Positions 23,550 through 36,065 of a stretch of DNA of 64,000 nt are shown in pieces. Every line of letters starts with the position of its first letter. Positions within the stretch are counted from its first letter, which is position 1. Origin of the DNA: Sesamum alatum (Eukaryota; Streptophyta; Magnoliopsida; Lamiales; Pedaliaceae); contig JACGWO010000012.1 of the NCBI GenBank assembly GCA_034509735.1, forward strand, positions 11,637,983 to 11,701,982. The letters run 5' to 3'. Both the position numbers and the translations under genes were made by a program. Under the pieces are notes generated by a model. The model saw nothing but the letters and a program-made list of their open reading frames with translations, was not told the origin of the DNA and ran no database searches.

Positions 23550-24256
23550 GTTGCTAGGGTTTCTCCCTTTTTTTTATTTTTGTTTATTTTTCAGTTTTAA
23601 TTTTTTAATTAATTCTGAAAAGTCATTTTTGTTCAATTTTTGCCTAATTTTCTAAGACATAGGGGAAGTAAAAATATATTGGATTTGGAATCCCGGGGAT
23701 ATTTTACTTAGAAATAATAAGGAAGTGTTTTTCTAAAACGAGAAAATATTATTACCAACGATTGTGCATTATTTTCACACGTTACGCATTTATTTTGGAT
23801 AATTATTATTGGTTATCATGTATTATTGGTGTATTGTTATTATGTGATTGGATCATATGATTATGTGTGTTGGATGCAAACGGATGATCACGAGCCCTAG
23901 ACCGAATGTATGGTTTAATTTCATGTTGGGCCTGTGTGCCTCTTTTACTGCTTTCTGCTTCTCTCTTTCTAGTTGCCTTGGAATAATAAGGCATTCTATC
24001 TCCCTCCTTATGTACTCCCCCCGGGTTTTCGCTGGGGTTTCTATTTTTTAAATTGTAATGAGAGTAGAATAGGAGTGAGGTTTTAATTTCTTATGTAATT
24101 GATGGAGAAGAAGGAAGGTCCACATGGAGAGCCCAGACTGGAGGTTCCAAGGCGTTTCCATGAAGTGAAGAAAGAGAAAAGAGACCAAGGCCCATCAGAA
24201 TGATGATTGGGTTACTATTAATGTAATAGTATACGACCAACCCTAGATTGACCATA

Positions 24257-24280
24257 GATCCACTGCGGGCTCAGTGGATC
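24257..24280 (+). promoter_or_regulatory. Conserved leader hairpin (E copy)
   Basis: GATCCACTG, loop CGGGCT, CAGTGGATC: a perfect 9-bp stem. Counterparts are 34511-34534 (A, minus) and 42436-42459 (C), where base changes keep pairing through G-U pairs. Function unknown; an RNA packaging or dimer signal is possible. Confidence 0.6.
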
Positions 24281-24586
24281 GCATAGGATTCGCGCTCGTG
24301 ATCATCCAACAGGGGCGTGCTAGGCTTTAATTTTGCATGTGGTTATTATGATGGATGAATGGTGTTTTTATTTATCATATAACTGCTGTGGATGCATTTA
24401 TTTATTACGCATTATGGATGAATGTGTAGTTGTATCATATTATGAGATCCTGGTCTTTACAACTTACATTGGTTGGACCAATGTCCAAATATTAGACCCT
24501 AGTCAAAATGGACATGAACTCTAGGAGTTTGTCCATGCCTTCCAATCCATGGCATAGTGAGGAAGCTGATTTAGGTCAATAGCGTG

Positions 24587-24602
24587 GTCTCACGAGTCGT
24601 GG
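24587..24602 (+). promoter_or_regulatory. Leader palindrome motif, first copy (E)
   Basis: GTCTCACGAGTCGTGG; the core CACGA-G-TCGTG is symmetrical. The second copy starts 79 bases on. Confidence 0.6.
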
Positions 24603-24665
24603 CACGTTATTGTACTTAAAAGAAGCTGCACCGTGTCATGAATGAAAAATAGACCAGTGTTACCT

Positions 24666-24681
24666 GTCTCACGAGTCGTGG
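24666..24681 (+). promoter_or_regulatory. Leader palindrome motif, second copy (E)
   Basis: GTCTCACGAGTCGTGG again, identical to 24587-24602. Pairs with the same spacing occur in A (34116, 34195), C (42726, 42808), D (51537, 51617) and C2 (63481, 63563). Confidence 0.6.
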
Positions 24682-24943
24682 GGGTAGCAGTGGGTCTATG
24701 GCTCGGTTGATTGGGTCGGGTCTAACGTCCGATTAATATGATTCGCTTGGAGTCCTCGGGATCATGTGAAAGGGTGAGGCAACAATCTTGGGAATCTCGT
24801 GGAACGAAAATGGTATGGTATACCTCCCACAGGATTTTTTCCATGCGAATCGTAAAAGCTGGGTATGGGAAAGATCGCTGTGGATCCCAAGCCCACTAGG
24901 AAAGGGTTTCCTGAAAATCACGTTTGAGAGTACCGTGTTTTCG

Positions 24944-24951
24944 TATAAATA
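24944..24951 (+). promoter_or_regulatory. Internal TATA-like box before E gag
   Basis: TATAAATA followed by GTGGGAG, 117 bases before the expected gag start. The same sequence lies 105-106 bases before gag in A, C and C2. Confidence 0.55.
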
Positions 24952-25060
24952 GTGGGAGCATTAAATGACTAAAGACCATGCATTTAATTAGTTTTTGCCA
25001 AACCACCGTCTATTATATTCTGCTGATCGCAAACTCTCTTTTTAAATGTAGATTTAAAAA

Positions 25061-27689
25061 ATTTCTAAGAACCCACTTTCAACCATTCTTGAGAAAAAAA
25101 AATTCAATGGAACCAATTACCACGTTTGGTTACGCAATCTCAGGATAGTCCTGGATTATGAGAATCGGGGCTACGTCATGGACGAGCCTCTCCCTAGGAC
25201 ATTGCCGGAAGGATCCACGCCAGAAGAACGTGAGACGTTCAAAACTTGGCATAAGGATAACCGGAAGGTCAGTAGCGTCATACTTGCTTCAATGACGAAT
25301 GAGATTCAGAAGCAGTATGAAAGGCTAGACGATGTCCCTCCCATTATGGCTCGCCTTAAGGGTTGCTATGTAGTCCCGGACCGGCATACTAGGTATGTCG
25401 CGACCAAGGCGTTCTTTGGAACCAAAATGACAGAAGGATCCTCTGTACAAGAGCACGGGGTTAAAATGCTTACCCTGGTGGAAAAGCTCGAGGACCTAAA
25501 GGCAGGCCTCGACAATGAAATGTACATAGATGTGATCCTTCAGTCACTCCCACCCTCCTTTGACCAATTTATCATCAACTACAACATGAACGCACTTGAG
25601 AAGGGCATTCATGAGTTGATTAATATGTTGGTGCAATACGAGGCAACGACTAAGAAGTCCACGCCTTCGGTATTGTTTGGAGGTGCTTCAACTTCCAAAA
25701 TGAAAGGCAAGGGTGCCAGACGTTGGAAAAGGAAGAAAGGGAAGGGAAAAGCTGTCAAAGCAGCTACGAACACTAAGAGTGTTCCCATTGCCAAAGAGGG
25801 GAAAGGCAAAGGAAAGGGAAAGGTTGTCTCCAAGCAACAGTCAAAGGCATATGACGTATGTATCAATTTCCATGAGAGAGGGCATTGGAAGAGAGAGTGC
25901 CCCAAGCTCTTCTTAAACCAAGGTATATTTGTGATTGAGGTTAATATGGTCACTAATTCTGCCTCTTGGGTATTAGATACCGGCTGTGGAGCTCACATTT
26001 GCAATAACTTGCAGGTGCTGAAAAGAAGCAGAAGACTGGGTAGCGGGGATATGATCCTGAAGCTTGGGAATGGCAAGGCCATCTCGGCAGAAGCAGTAGG
26101 ATCTGCCACTCTAGTAGTTAGTGATAGCATTAGCATAGAATTAGAGCAAGTTTATTTTGTGCCTAGTATGATTAAAAACATCATTTCCATTCCATTGTTG
26201 GACAATAGTGGTTATGAGTTTATGATCAATAAAAATTGCTTTTATTTGATAAGGTGTGTAATTGCTCATCTACTTGGTACATTAAATAACGGGCTCTATA
26301 TCTTGCAATAAACGAACTTCGTTCTTAACGCTCAACACAAACGTAAAATAGATAATAACGGAAACGCACGACTGTGGCATGCTAGGCTAGGTCACATATC
26401 CCAAGATAGGATGAAAAGATTGGTAGACTCAAAGAACCTAGAGGTAGGGGACTTGAGTGAGCTACCAACTTGTGAGTCTTGTCTAAGAGGGAAAATGACC
26501 AAGAAGCCCTTTGTAGGACAAAGCAGGCTTGCAACAGGTCTGTTGGACTTGGTCCATACAGACATATGTGGACCAGTAAGGACGCAGGCCCGAGGTGGGT
26601 TCTCCTACTTCATAACCTTTACCGGTGATCATTCACGGTAAGGTTATGTTTACCTAATGAGGTACAAGTCTGAAGCTCTTGAGAGGTTTAAAGAATTAAT
26701 ACTTGAAGTGGAGAACCAGACCAACTGCAAAATTAAAGTCCTACGGTCAGACCGAGGCGGTGAATACCTTAGTACCGAGTTCCTTAATTATCTAAAAGAA
26801 AATGGTATAATATCTGAATGGACGCCTCCCGGGACACCACAATTGAACGGTGTCTCTGAAAGGAGGAATCAAACCCTGTTGGACATGGTTCGATCCATGA
26901 TGAGTTTTACCAAATTGCCCTTGTCCTTTTGGGGCTACGCGTTGGAAACGGTGGGTTATTACTTTTATGACCCCTTGGAACAAAAGGTGTTTATTTCAAG
27001 GAATGCAGTATTCTTGGAGCAAGGCTTCCCAGAGGATATCCAACCTGATGAGCTGATCCTTGAGGAATCAAGTGATGGAATCCAGCCATCAGAGGTAGCC
27101 GCGGAATCCTCACTTAGAGGATTCAGGATAGACGCCCGAAGGGTTGACCGACCTCGAGAAGTCCAACATGCTAGGCATGAAGGACAGCCTCAGGAACAGC
27201 CAGCTCTGGTCCCTGAACCGCCGGCTCCGATACAGTCAGCGCCCACAGTCGCCACTGACGTTCCCGTTCTCCGTAGGTCTACTAGAGAGTCCAGACCTCC
27301 AGTGAGATATGGCTTTCTAAATACGACCGGTCTTTTGGATAACGATCCTAAGACATATGGAGAAGCGATGTCTGACATCGACTCCAGGAAATGACTTGAG
27401 GCCATGAAAACTGAAATGGACTCCATGAGCGAGAACCAAGTCTGGAGACTTATAGATCCACCGAAAGGTGTTAAGCCAGTGGGCTGTAAGTGGGTCTACA
27501 AGCGCAAACTTGGCGTTGATGGAGAAGTCACAACCTTTAAGGCTAGGCTTGTAGCTAAGGGATACACTCAACGACCCGGGTCGATTTTGAGGATACCTAC
27601 TCGCCGGTAGCCATGGCTAAATCCATTCGGATCCTGCTCGCCATAGCAGCATGGTATGACTATGAGATATGGCGGATGGACATGAAAAC
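25061..27689 (+). pseudogene. Element E gag-pol, truncated in RT
   Basis: One frame runs gag, protease, integrase and the start of RT. The gag ATG is lost (ATT at 25061), followed by SKNPLSTILE. The zinc knuckle (CINFHERGHWKREC, near 25855) has its second Cys replaced by Phe. Protease has the LDTGCGAHI active site near 25975. In-frame stops are at 26309 (Gln codon to TAA), 26639 (Tyr to TAA) and 27392 (Trp to TGA). Integrase has the HHCC region (HARLGH.., CESCLRGK), DRGGEY and NGVSERR, but about 68 codons are missing in frame at 26950 relative to A. A 1-base loss near 27580 shifts the RT frame. At 27690 the reverse LTR of A interrupts RT just before its motif A. Confidence 0.88.
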
Positions 27690-29668
27690 TGAAAGGAATT
27701 GTGGATCGTCCCGGGAAAAGCGCGAATGCGGAAGCGCGGTATAATTAAAAATAAATGCGGAATTTAAACATGCTTTTAAATTAAAACACGTTTCAAAGGG
27801 TGTGCCTTTGAAATTTCCCGGGCGTTCGGTGTATCTCATGAACGAATAACATAAAATAAATCATGGAGGCCATAGGGTTGGAAAATAAAAGAGGACGAAA
27901 ATAATAAACGAGACCTACCCGTTGTCGTTTTTCGTCTTCAACGGCTACACGCGTTGTTCCCCGTTTTGCACCAAGATCTCGTTCTTGAGACCCTCCAAAT
28001 CGTGACACACGATCCACCCACGTATCTTGCACGTCGTGCTAGCAACGAACAAGTTAATATGTTGGAGTGGATGAATCAACAACACGTTATGAATTAACGG
28101 TATTGATTCATCAAGTTCTAATGTTCCAAGAACAAGAGAACAAAGAAAATAATTTCTTGGAGTGTGAGAGAGAGAGAGGGCGGACGAGATGGAGGGAGAG
28201 AGAGCCGAGTGTGTGTGTGTGTTGTGTGTGTTGGAATTTCATCATCCTTCAACTTGTAGGATGCTAGGGGTTTATATAGAAGAGGAGTTTAATCCTCTTT
28301 AAACTCCTTCTTTTAAGAACTCTAATTTGACTAGGATTTTGACCTAGTCAAAGTCCTAGTCAAAGTAGTGTTTTGACCTAGTCAAAACAATCCTAGCCAT
28401 CCATCTCTCCCATTGATCTCAACCGTTGATTTAATTTAATTTAATGGAATATTTAAAACCTATTTAAATATTTCCAAGAGGCTAAAATAAATATAAATAT
28501 TATTTAAGCCCATTAAATAAATCCCTTTGATAAATATAATTTATCAATTTAATTCCTTATATCTAATAGAAGGAATTATTTCTCCAAGAAAAATAAAGGA
28601 CCCGATTAAATCCAATTTAATCATTCCTTCACTCCAATATTTAATTCTTAATTAAATATCTAAATGTGTGTGGATAGTGTGTGACTCTTTTAGGTTCACC
28701 TTTCAGCTAGATTTGGTCGGATTCCTAGAATCCTTCCGTTACCATGGGTGGCCATCTAGCAACGGTCCATGGCACTAGAGACTAGGTGAAATATTCAGGG
28801 ATGAACATTTAGGCTCTAACAGTACACTTGTCCTTCTGTCTTCGGTCTCATCACTTAGGGTCTAGGGCACGGAAAATGCAGGTACCCATTTTGGACCTAA
28901 GTGTCGGTCTGTCCTCACTAAACGCCGCAAGGGAATCCTTCCCTTCTGTTCAGTCACTGTGGCCACAGTTTTAGGGACAAGACCTAGAGTATACATGAGA
29001 CTCAACTGCCAAAACCTATTGACAGGAGACAGATCCTTTCTTGGAAACTACTGTCACTTTGCACACCAGAACTGCACTAGACATGGCTTATGACTACCAA
29101 AGAGAATTCTGGCAATCTCTCACCATATCTAAGATACAGCCCTGATGTACAGGTAAACTCAGCAATTCCTCAAGTCAAAGGACTTGACCTGTACCGTTGG
29201 AACCGGGAATACACGTCATACCTTGCTGACCATACTCAAGGTCCTCCGTAAGACGGTTCCCGCGAGTCACCTCAGTCAGCTGCGTCCTCGCATGCTAACC
29301 CACTAACACTGCTTAGACGACCCTCGTCACCCGTCGATGAAACACGACAGCAGGTGCTTAGTGCAAGTCTCAAATGGAATCCCGGTACCCATTTTCGGGA
29401 TTCCTTGACTTGGAGATTTCCGGACTGATTCGGGAAGACTGATTCCATGGACCTACCTCCAAACGTAGTCCCAGTCCCCGAAATTGATTCTCAGTCCGTG
29501 GGCTTTGTTTGCGTAGTGAACAGATATAGAAAAGTGAACACAAACAAAGTAATGCCAAATGAAATTCACTTCTTTATTCATCAATGATTTTATCAAACAC
29601 CCATAATTGTCTAGACATAGGTTACATATACCCGCCAAAATTGGCTTACATGGTCACCTATTCTAACA
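27690..29668 (-). repeat. 3' LTR of element A (reverse)
   Basis: Begins on the plus strand TGAAAGGAATTG and ends CTATTCTAACA, 1,979 bp, almost identical to the LTR at 36066-38041. The bases just left, AAAAC (27685-27689), are the likely target duplication in the RT codons of E; the right copy is gone. TATA on the minus strand at 28271-28278, conserved U3 block about 28736-28790, and a cluster of TTGACC/T motifs at 28325-28390. Confidence 0.92.
28271..28278 (-). promoter_or_regulatory. TATA box of A 3' LTR
   Basis: TATATAAA on the minus strand, downstream (minus sense) of the TTGAC cluster. Confidence 0.6.
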
Positions 29669-29683
29669 ATCTCCCACTTGACC
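29669..29683 (-). other. Polypurine tract of element A
   Basis: Minus strand GGTCAAGTGGGAGAT directly before the 3' LTR; plus-strand primer of the family. Confidence 0.8.
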
Positions 29684-29684
29684 T

Positions 29685-32600
29685 TTAAAGCCAATCACCC
29701 ATATGCCTAATCCCCATCTTCTCAAGATGTTGCGTATGAGCACTCTGCGACATAGGCTTTGTCAGCGGGTCTGCTGTGTTGTCTGCTGAGTTGACTCGGT
29801 CCATCCGAACGTCACCTCTTCCTACCATTTCTCTAAGATGGTAGCGTCTAAGAATGTGTTTGGAACGGTGATGAGATCTCGGTTCCTTTGCTTGCGCTAT
29901 TGCACCGTTGTTATCACAGAAGATGACAACGGGCTCGGCGATGCTAGGCACCACACCCAACTCTTGGATGTAGTTTCTCATCCAAACCGCTTCCTTAGCA
30001 GCTTCTGAAGCTGCTATGTATTCAGCCTCAGTGGTGGAGTCAGCAGTGGTTGCTTGCTTGGAACTTTTCCAAGCCACTACTCCTCCGTTGAGTTTGAATA
30101 CATATCCCGATTGAGACTTGGCATCATCGTCATCAGACTGGAAGCTAGCGTCGCTAAAGCCTTCCAGAATAAGTTCTCCATTGCCATAGACCAAGAACAT
30201 TTCCTTAGTCCTCCTAAGGTACTTAAGCATGCCCTTAACGGCATTCCAATGTGCCTCTCCTGCACAGGACTGATATCTGCTTGTCACGCTCAAAGCGTAT
30301 GCAATGTCAGGCCTGGTGCAATGGACCGCATATTGGATGCTACCTACGGCAGAAGCATAGGGGATGACTTTCATCTTTTCAAGTTCCTCATCAGTCTGCG
30401 GGGACTGCTTCTTGGATAACTTGATCCCATGCCTCATTGGAAGGAATCCTCGTTTGGAGTTGTCCATTCGATATCTCTTTAGGACTTTCTCCATATACGA
30501 GTTTTGGGTGAGCCCTAACATCCTTTTAGATCTGTCCCTGACAATCTGGATGCCTAGGATGTAGGAGGCTTCACCCAAGTCCTTCATGGAAAACTTGGTT
30601 GACAACCATGCTTTTGTGTTTCCTAACATTCTGACGTCATTACCAATGAGCAGAATGTCATCCACGTAAAGCACTAGGAACACTATAGAGCTCCCACTGA
30701 CCTTCTTGTATACACAAGGGTCGGATTCGTTTTTGATGAAGTCATATCCCCGTATTACTTCATCAAATCGAATGTTCCAACTTCGGGATGCTTGTTTGAG
30801 GCCATAGATGGACTTCTGGAGACGACAGACCTTCTATTCTTCTCCAGTGACCGTGAAACCCTCCGGCTGATCCATATAGATCTCTTCTTCAACGAAACCG
30901 TTGAGGAAGGCCGTTTTCACGTCCATCTGCCATATTTCATAGTCATACCATGCTGCTATGGCAAGCAGGATCCGAATGGACTTAGCCATGGCTACTGGCG
31001 AGTAGGTATCCTCAAAATCGACCCCGGGTCGTTGAGTGTATCCCTTAGCTACAAGCCTAGCCTTAAAGGTTGTGACTTCTCCATCAACGCCGAGTTTGCG
31101 CTTGTAGACCCACTTACAGCCCACTGGCTTAACACTTTTCGGTGGATCTACGAGTCTCCAAACTTGGTTCTCGCTCATGGAGTCCATTTCGGTCTTCATG
31201 GCCTCAAGCCATTTCCCGGAGTCGATGTCAGACATCGCTTCCCCGTATGTCTTAGGATCGTTATCCAGAAGATCGGTCGCACCTAGAAACCCATATCTCA
31301 CTGGAGGTCTGGATTCTCTAGTGGACCTACGTTGGACGGGAACGTCAGTGGTGACTGTGGGCGCTGACTGTATCGGAGCCGGCGGTTCAGGGACCGGGAC
31401 TGGCCTTTCTTGAGGTTGTCCTTCATGCCTAGCATGTTGGACTTCTCTAGGTTGGTCAGTCCTCCGTTCATTAATCCTGAATCATCTTGGTGAGGTTTCC
31501 GCGGCTATTTCTGATGGCTGAGTTCCATCACTTGATTCCTCAAGGATCAGCTCATCAGGTTGGATATCCTCTGGGAAGCCTTGCTCCAAGAATACTGCAT
31601 TCCTTGAAACAAATACCTTTTGTTCCAAAGGGTCATAAAAGTAATAACCCGCAGTTTCTTTAGGGTATCCAACGAACCTGCATAGGCTAGACCTGGATTC
31701 TAGCTTATCTCCCACTAACCTCTTGACGTATGCGGGGCTACCCCACACTTTCAAGTAGTTGTAGGACGCAGGCTTGCCGTGCCATATCTCATATGGCGTT
31801 TGGGTCAATGCACTGGTAGGCGCCAAATTCAACAACTTGGCTGCCGTTTCTAATGCATAACCCCAAAACGATAAGGGCAATTTGGTAAAACTCATCATGG
31901 ACCGAACCATGTCCAACAGGGTTCGGTTCCTCCTTTCAGAGACGCCATTTAACTGTGGTGTTCCGGGAGGTGTCCATTCCGATATTTATACCATTTTCTT
32001 TTTAGATAATCTAGGAATTCGGCACTAAGGTATTCACCGCCTCGGTCTGACCGTAGGACTTTAATTTTGCAGTTGGTCTGGTTCTCCACTTCAAGCCTGA
32101 ATTCTTTAAACCTCTCAAGAGCTTCAGACTTGTACCTCATCAGGTAAACATAACCGTACCGTGAATGATCATCGGTGAAGGTTATGAAGTAGGAGAACCC
32201 TACCTCGGGCCTGCGTCCTTAGTGGTCCACATACGTCTGTATGGACCAAGTCCAACAGACCTGTGGCAAGCCTGCTTTGTCCTACAAAGGGCTTTTTTGG
32301 TCATTTTCCCTCTTAGACAAGACTCACAAGTTGGTAGATCACTCAAGTCCCCAACCTCTAGGTTCTTTGAGTCTACCAACCTTTTCATCCTATCTTGGGA
32401 TATGTGACCTAGCCTAGCGTGCCACAGACGTGCGTTCCCGTTATTATCTAATTTCCGTTTGTGTTGAGCGTTAAGAACGAAATTCGTTTGTTGCAAGATA
32501 TAGAGCCCGTTGTGCAATGTACCAAGTAGATGAGCAATTCCACACCTCATCAAATAAAAGCAATTTTTTTATTGATTCTGAACTCATAACCACTATTGTC

Positions 32601-33740
32601 CAACAATGGAATGGAAATGATGTTCTTAATCATACTAGGTACAAAATAAACCTGCTCTAATTCTATGCTAATGGTATCACTAATTACTAAAGTGGCGGAT
32701 CCTACTGCTTCTGCCGAGATGGCCTTGCCATTTCCGAGCTTCAGGATCATGTCCCCGCTACTTAGTTTTCTGCTTCTTCTCAGCACCTGCAAATCATTGC
32801 AAATGTGAGCTCCACAGCCGGTATCCAATACCCAAGAGGCAGAATTAGTGACCATATTAACCTCAATCACATATATACCTTGGTTTGAGAAGAATTTGGG
32901 GCACTCTCTCTTCCAATGCCCTTTCTCACGGCAGTTGATACATATGTCATATGCCTTTGACTGTTGCTTGGAGACAACCTTTCCCTTTCCTTTGCCTTTC
33001 CCCTCTTTGGCAATGGGAACACTCTGAGTGTTCGTAGCTGCTATGACGGCTTTTCCCTTCCCCTTCTTCTTTTTCCAACGTCCGGCACCCTTGCCTTTCG
33101 TCTTGGAAGTTGAAGCACCTCCAAACAATACCGAAGGCGTGGACTTCTTAGTCGTTGCCTTGTATTGCACCAACATATTGATCAACTCATGAATGCCCTT
33201 CTCAAGTGTGTTCATGTTATAGTTGACGATAAATTGGTCGAAGGAGGGTGGGAGTGACTGAAGGATCACATCTATGTACGTTTCATTATCGAGACCTGCC
33301 TTTAGGTCCTCGAGCTTTTCCACTAGGGTAAGCATTTTAACCCCATGCTCTTGTACAGAGGATCCTTCTGTCATTTTAGTTCCAAAGAACGCCTTGGTCG
33401 CGACATACCTAGTATGCCGGTCCGGGACTGCATAGCAATCCTTAAGGCGAGCCATAATGGAAGGGACATCGTCTAGCCTTTCATATTGCTTCTGAATCTC
33501 ATTGGTCATCGAAGCAAGTATGATGCTACGGACCTTCCGGTTATCCTTATGTCAAGTCTCGAACGTCTCACGTTCTTCTGGCGTGGATCCTTCCGGTAAG
33601 GTCCTAGGGAGAGGCTCGTCCATGACGTAGCCTTGGTTCTCGTAATCTAGGACTATCCTGAGATTGCGCAACCAGTCGTTGTAATTTGTTCCATTGAATT
33701 TGTTTATCTCAAGAATGGTTGATAGTGGGTTCTTAGACAT
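29685..33740 (-). pseudogene. Element A gag-pol polyprotein, broken
   Basis: Start ATG at 33740 (MSKNPLSTILEINKFNG). Order: gag 33740 to about 32960; CCHC knuckle CINCREKGHWKREC (about 32945-32904), complete; protease LDTG near 32835; integrase HHCC and D,D,E region about 32460-31900; RT about 31200-30500 with MDVKTAFLNG (motif A) near 30920 and LYVDDILLIG near 30670; RNase H about 30200-29700. Damage: TGA for Trp in gag (33552), frameshifts near 32560, 32290 and 32000, a shift near 31480-31300, and a TAG in RT at 30834. RT from 30683 to RNase H is fully open. The TAG is shared with B. The polyprotein would supply capsid, protease, integrase and RT in one chain. Confidence 0.9.
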
Positions 33741-33844
33741 TTTAAAATCTACATTTAGAAAACAACGCGCGATCAGCAGAAAATAAAGACGGTGGTTTGA
33801 TGAAATAATTAAATGCTTGGTCTTTAGTCATTTAATCCTCCCAC

Positions 33845-33852
33845 TATTTATA
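33845..33852 (-). promoter_or_regulatory. Internal TATA-like box before A gag
   Basis: TATAAATA on the minus strand followed by GTGGGAG, about 105 bases before the gag ATG. Confidence 0.55.
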
Positions 33853-34115
33853 TGAAAACACGGTACTCTCAAACGTGATTTTCGGGAAATCCTTTCCTAG
33901 TGGGCTTGGGATCCACAGCGATTTTTCCCATACCCCGCTTTTACGATTCGCATGGAAAAGATCCTGTGGGAGGTATTCCATACCATTCTCGTTCCACGAG
34001 ATTCCCAAGATTATTGCCTCACCCTTTTGCATGATCCCGAGGACTCCAAGCGAATCATGCTAATTGGGCGTTAGACCCGACCCAAATCGACCGAGCCATG
34101 GACCCACTAGTACCC

Positions 34116-34210
34116 CCACGACTCGTGAGACAGGTAACAGCAGCCCATTTTTCATTCATGACACAATGCAGCTTCTTTTAAGTACAATAACGTGCCACGA
34201 CTCGTGAGAC
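34116..34210 (-). promoter_or_regulatory. Leader palindrome pair (A copy)
   Basis: Minus-strand GTCTCACGAGTCGTGG at 34210-34195 and again at 34131-34116, start-to-start 79 bases, as in E. Confidence 0.6.
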
Positions 34211-34510
34211 CACGCTATTGACCTAAAACAGCTTCCTCACTGTGCCATGGATTGGAAGGCATGGACAAACTCCTAGAGTTCATGTCCACTTTATCTAGGG
34301 TCTAATATTTCAACATTGGTTCAACCAATGTGAGAGTAGTGAATGACCGAGATCTCATAATATATCCATACATTCATCCATAATGCATAAATAAAATCCA
34401 TCCATAGCAGTTATATGATAAATAAAAGCCATTCATCCATCATAATAACCACATGCAAAATTAAAGCCTAGCACGCCCCTGTTGGATGATCACGAGCCCA
34501 AATCCTATGC

Positions 34511-34534
34511 GACCCACTGAGCCCGCAGTGGATC
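34511..34534 (-). promoter_or_regulatory. Conserved leader hairpin (A copy)
   Basis: Minus strand GATCCACTG, CGGGCT, CAGTGGGTC: a 9-bp stem with one G-U pair and the same loop as E. Confidence 0.6.
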
Positions 34535-35270
34535 TATGGTCAATCTAGGGTTGGTCCTATACTATTACAATAATAGTAACCCAATCATCATGCTGATGGG
34601 CCTTGGTCTCTTTTTCTCTTTCTTCACTTCATGGAAAACGCCAAGGGACCTCCGGTCTGGGCTCTCCATGTGGTCCTTCCTTCTTCTCCACCAATTATAA
34701 AAATGGAAACCTCACTCCTAGTCTACTCTCATTACATATTAAAAAGTAGAAACCCCAGCGAAAACCCGGGGGGAGTACATAAGGAGGGAGGTAGAAAGCC
34801 TTATTATTCCAAGGCACTAGAAAGAGAGAAGGAGAAAGCAGTTAAAGAGGCACACAGGCCCAACAGAAAATTAAACCATACATCCGGTCTAGGGCTCGTG
34901 ATCATCCATTTCCATCCAACACACATAATCACATGATCCAATCACATAATTACAATATACCAATAATTCATGATTTCCAATCATAATAATCCAGAACAGA
35001 AATAACTGATCATGTGCGCAACGTGTGAAAAATAAAACACAAAAATTGGTTATAATATTTTTCTCGTTTTAGGAAAACCTTTCCTCATTATTTTAAGTAA
35101 AATAACCCCGGGATTCCAAATCAATTTATTTTACTCCTAAAATAATGTCTTTAGGAATTTAGGCAAAATTGAACCCAAAAAACGAATTTTCAGAATTAAT
35201 TCAAAATTAAAACTGAAAAGTAAATAATAAATAAAAAATAATAATGCTAGGGTTTCAAAAAAAAAAAAAC

Positions 35271-35852
35271 CCTAGCTGCAGCAGCCGCCGGCCGCCGCCA
35301 CCGGCAGCAGCCGGCAGGCCGTGCGCGCAGGCACTGCCTGGCCGGGTGCGCGCGCGCAGGCCCCTTGCCTACGTGCGCGCGCGCCTGGCCGGCAGCGCGC
35401 TGCGCGGCCTGGTGTTCCGGCAGGCCGTCGCGGGCGCAGGCTCCTCTGCCTCGCGCGCGCCGGCCTGCTGGTCGCCAGCCGCGTGCCTGCGCTGCGCAGT
35501 GCGCGCGTGCGCAGACGCGCACTGGGCACGCCCGCCGGGCGCGCGCGCGCAGACGCCTCCGTCTGCCTGCGCGCACGCCTGGCAGCGCGCCTGGTGCCGT
35601 CCGCGCGCGGGCTCTCCGCCCGACAGCCTTGCGCGCGCGCGCGCGCATGAGCGCGCCTACCGGCCGCGCGCGCGCAGACACCCTCGTCTGCCCGCGCGCG
35701 CGGCTGGAGGCGCCCCCTTGTGCGCGCGCCCCGCGCGCTGCCCCTGCGCGGCCGGCTGGGCGGGCGCGCGCAGGCTACCCTTGCCTGCGCGCGTCTGCTC
35801 TGCCGGCAGCGCTCGGCTGCGCGCGGCCAGCCTTCCCGGCTAGCCGGCTGTG
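35271..35852 (-). repeat. GC-rich CG-alternating block in the A leader
   Basis: About 580 bases of GCGCGC-rich DNA, flanked by AT-rich sequence that aligns with the E leader (GCTAGGGTTT and TTTTCAGTTTTAATTTT). The block itself is not readily alignable with E. Confidence 0.85.
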
Positions 35853-36052
35853 GCGTTTCTCGTTTTTAGTTCAAATTTTCCCCGTTTCCCAAGAAAAACA
35901 GAAAAATACAAATATTCAGAATTTCACACGAATTAAAAGCAATAAAACAACATGCTTTAATAATCAAGAAAATCAAGATACAATTAAAACATGCTCAAAA
36001 CACGTTTCATGCTTAAAACGCACATAAACCCTAGGCCTATACACCGAACCGG

Positions 36053-36064
36053 GCTCTGATACCA
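36053..36064 (-). other. Primer binding site of element A (initiator Met tRNA)
   Basis: Minus strand TGGTATCAGAGC, one base inside the 5' LTR. Complementary to the 3' end of plant initiator Met tRNA, the usual Copia primer. Confidence 0.92.
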
Positions 36065-36065
36065 C

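Larger units (their letters stand above)
22829..25060 (+). other. Element E 5' leader (primer site deleted)
   Basis: About 2.2 kb from the LTR remnant to gag, with no real coding content. In order: AT-rich start, GC-rich block (22985-23549), AT-rich part, hairpin (24257-24280), two CACGAGTCGTG palindromes (24587 and 24666), TATAAATA (24944) and an acceptor-like ATGTAG (25046-25051). The same order is found in the A, C and D leaders. The primer site is missing because of the deletion at 22828. Confidence 0.8.
33741..36052 (-). other. Element A 5' leader
   Basis: Minus-strand leader of about 2.3 kb between primer site and gag. In minus-strand order: AT-rich start, GC block (35852-35271), AT-rich DNA, hairpin (34534-34511), palindromes (34210-34195, 34131-34116), TATAAATA (33852-33845) and acceptor-like ATGTAG ending at 33749. 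A leader this long with many upstream ATGs would block scanning to gag unless spliced or bypassed. Confidence 0.8.

Noticed and set aside
22843..23600. Long overlapping Arg/Ala/Cys-rich open frames on both strands in the GC block
   Set aside because: They exist in nearly every phase because stop codons need A/T, which the block lacks. No domain, no conserved frame between E, A and C blocks.
30054..30419. A 121-codon plus-strand frame, identical at 38430-38795
   Set aside because: Antisense shadow of Copia RNase H/RT in A and B.
30792..31286. A 164-codon plus-strand frame, also at 39168-39662
   Set aside because: Antisense shadow of the RT domain; the minus strand gives clear RT motifs.
35244..36027. 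Open frames of 144-220 codons in the A leader GC block
   Set aside because: Same artefact of composition; proteins do not match those of the E block.
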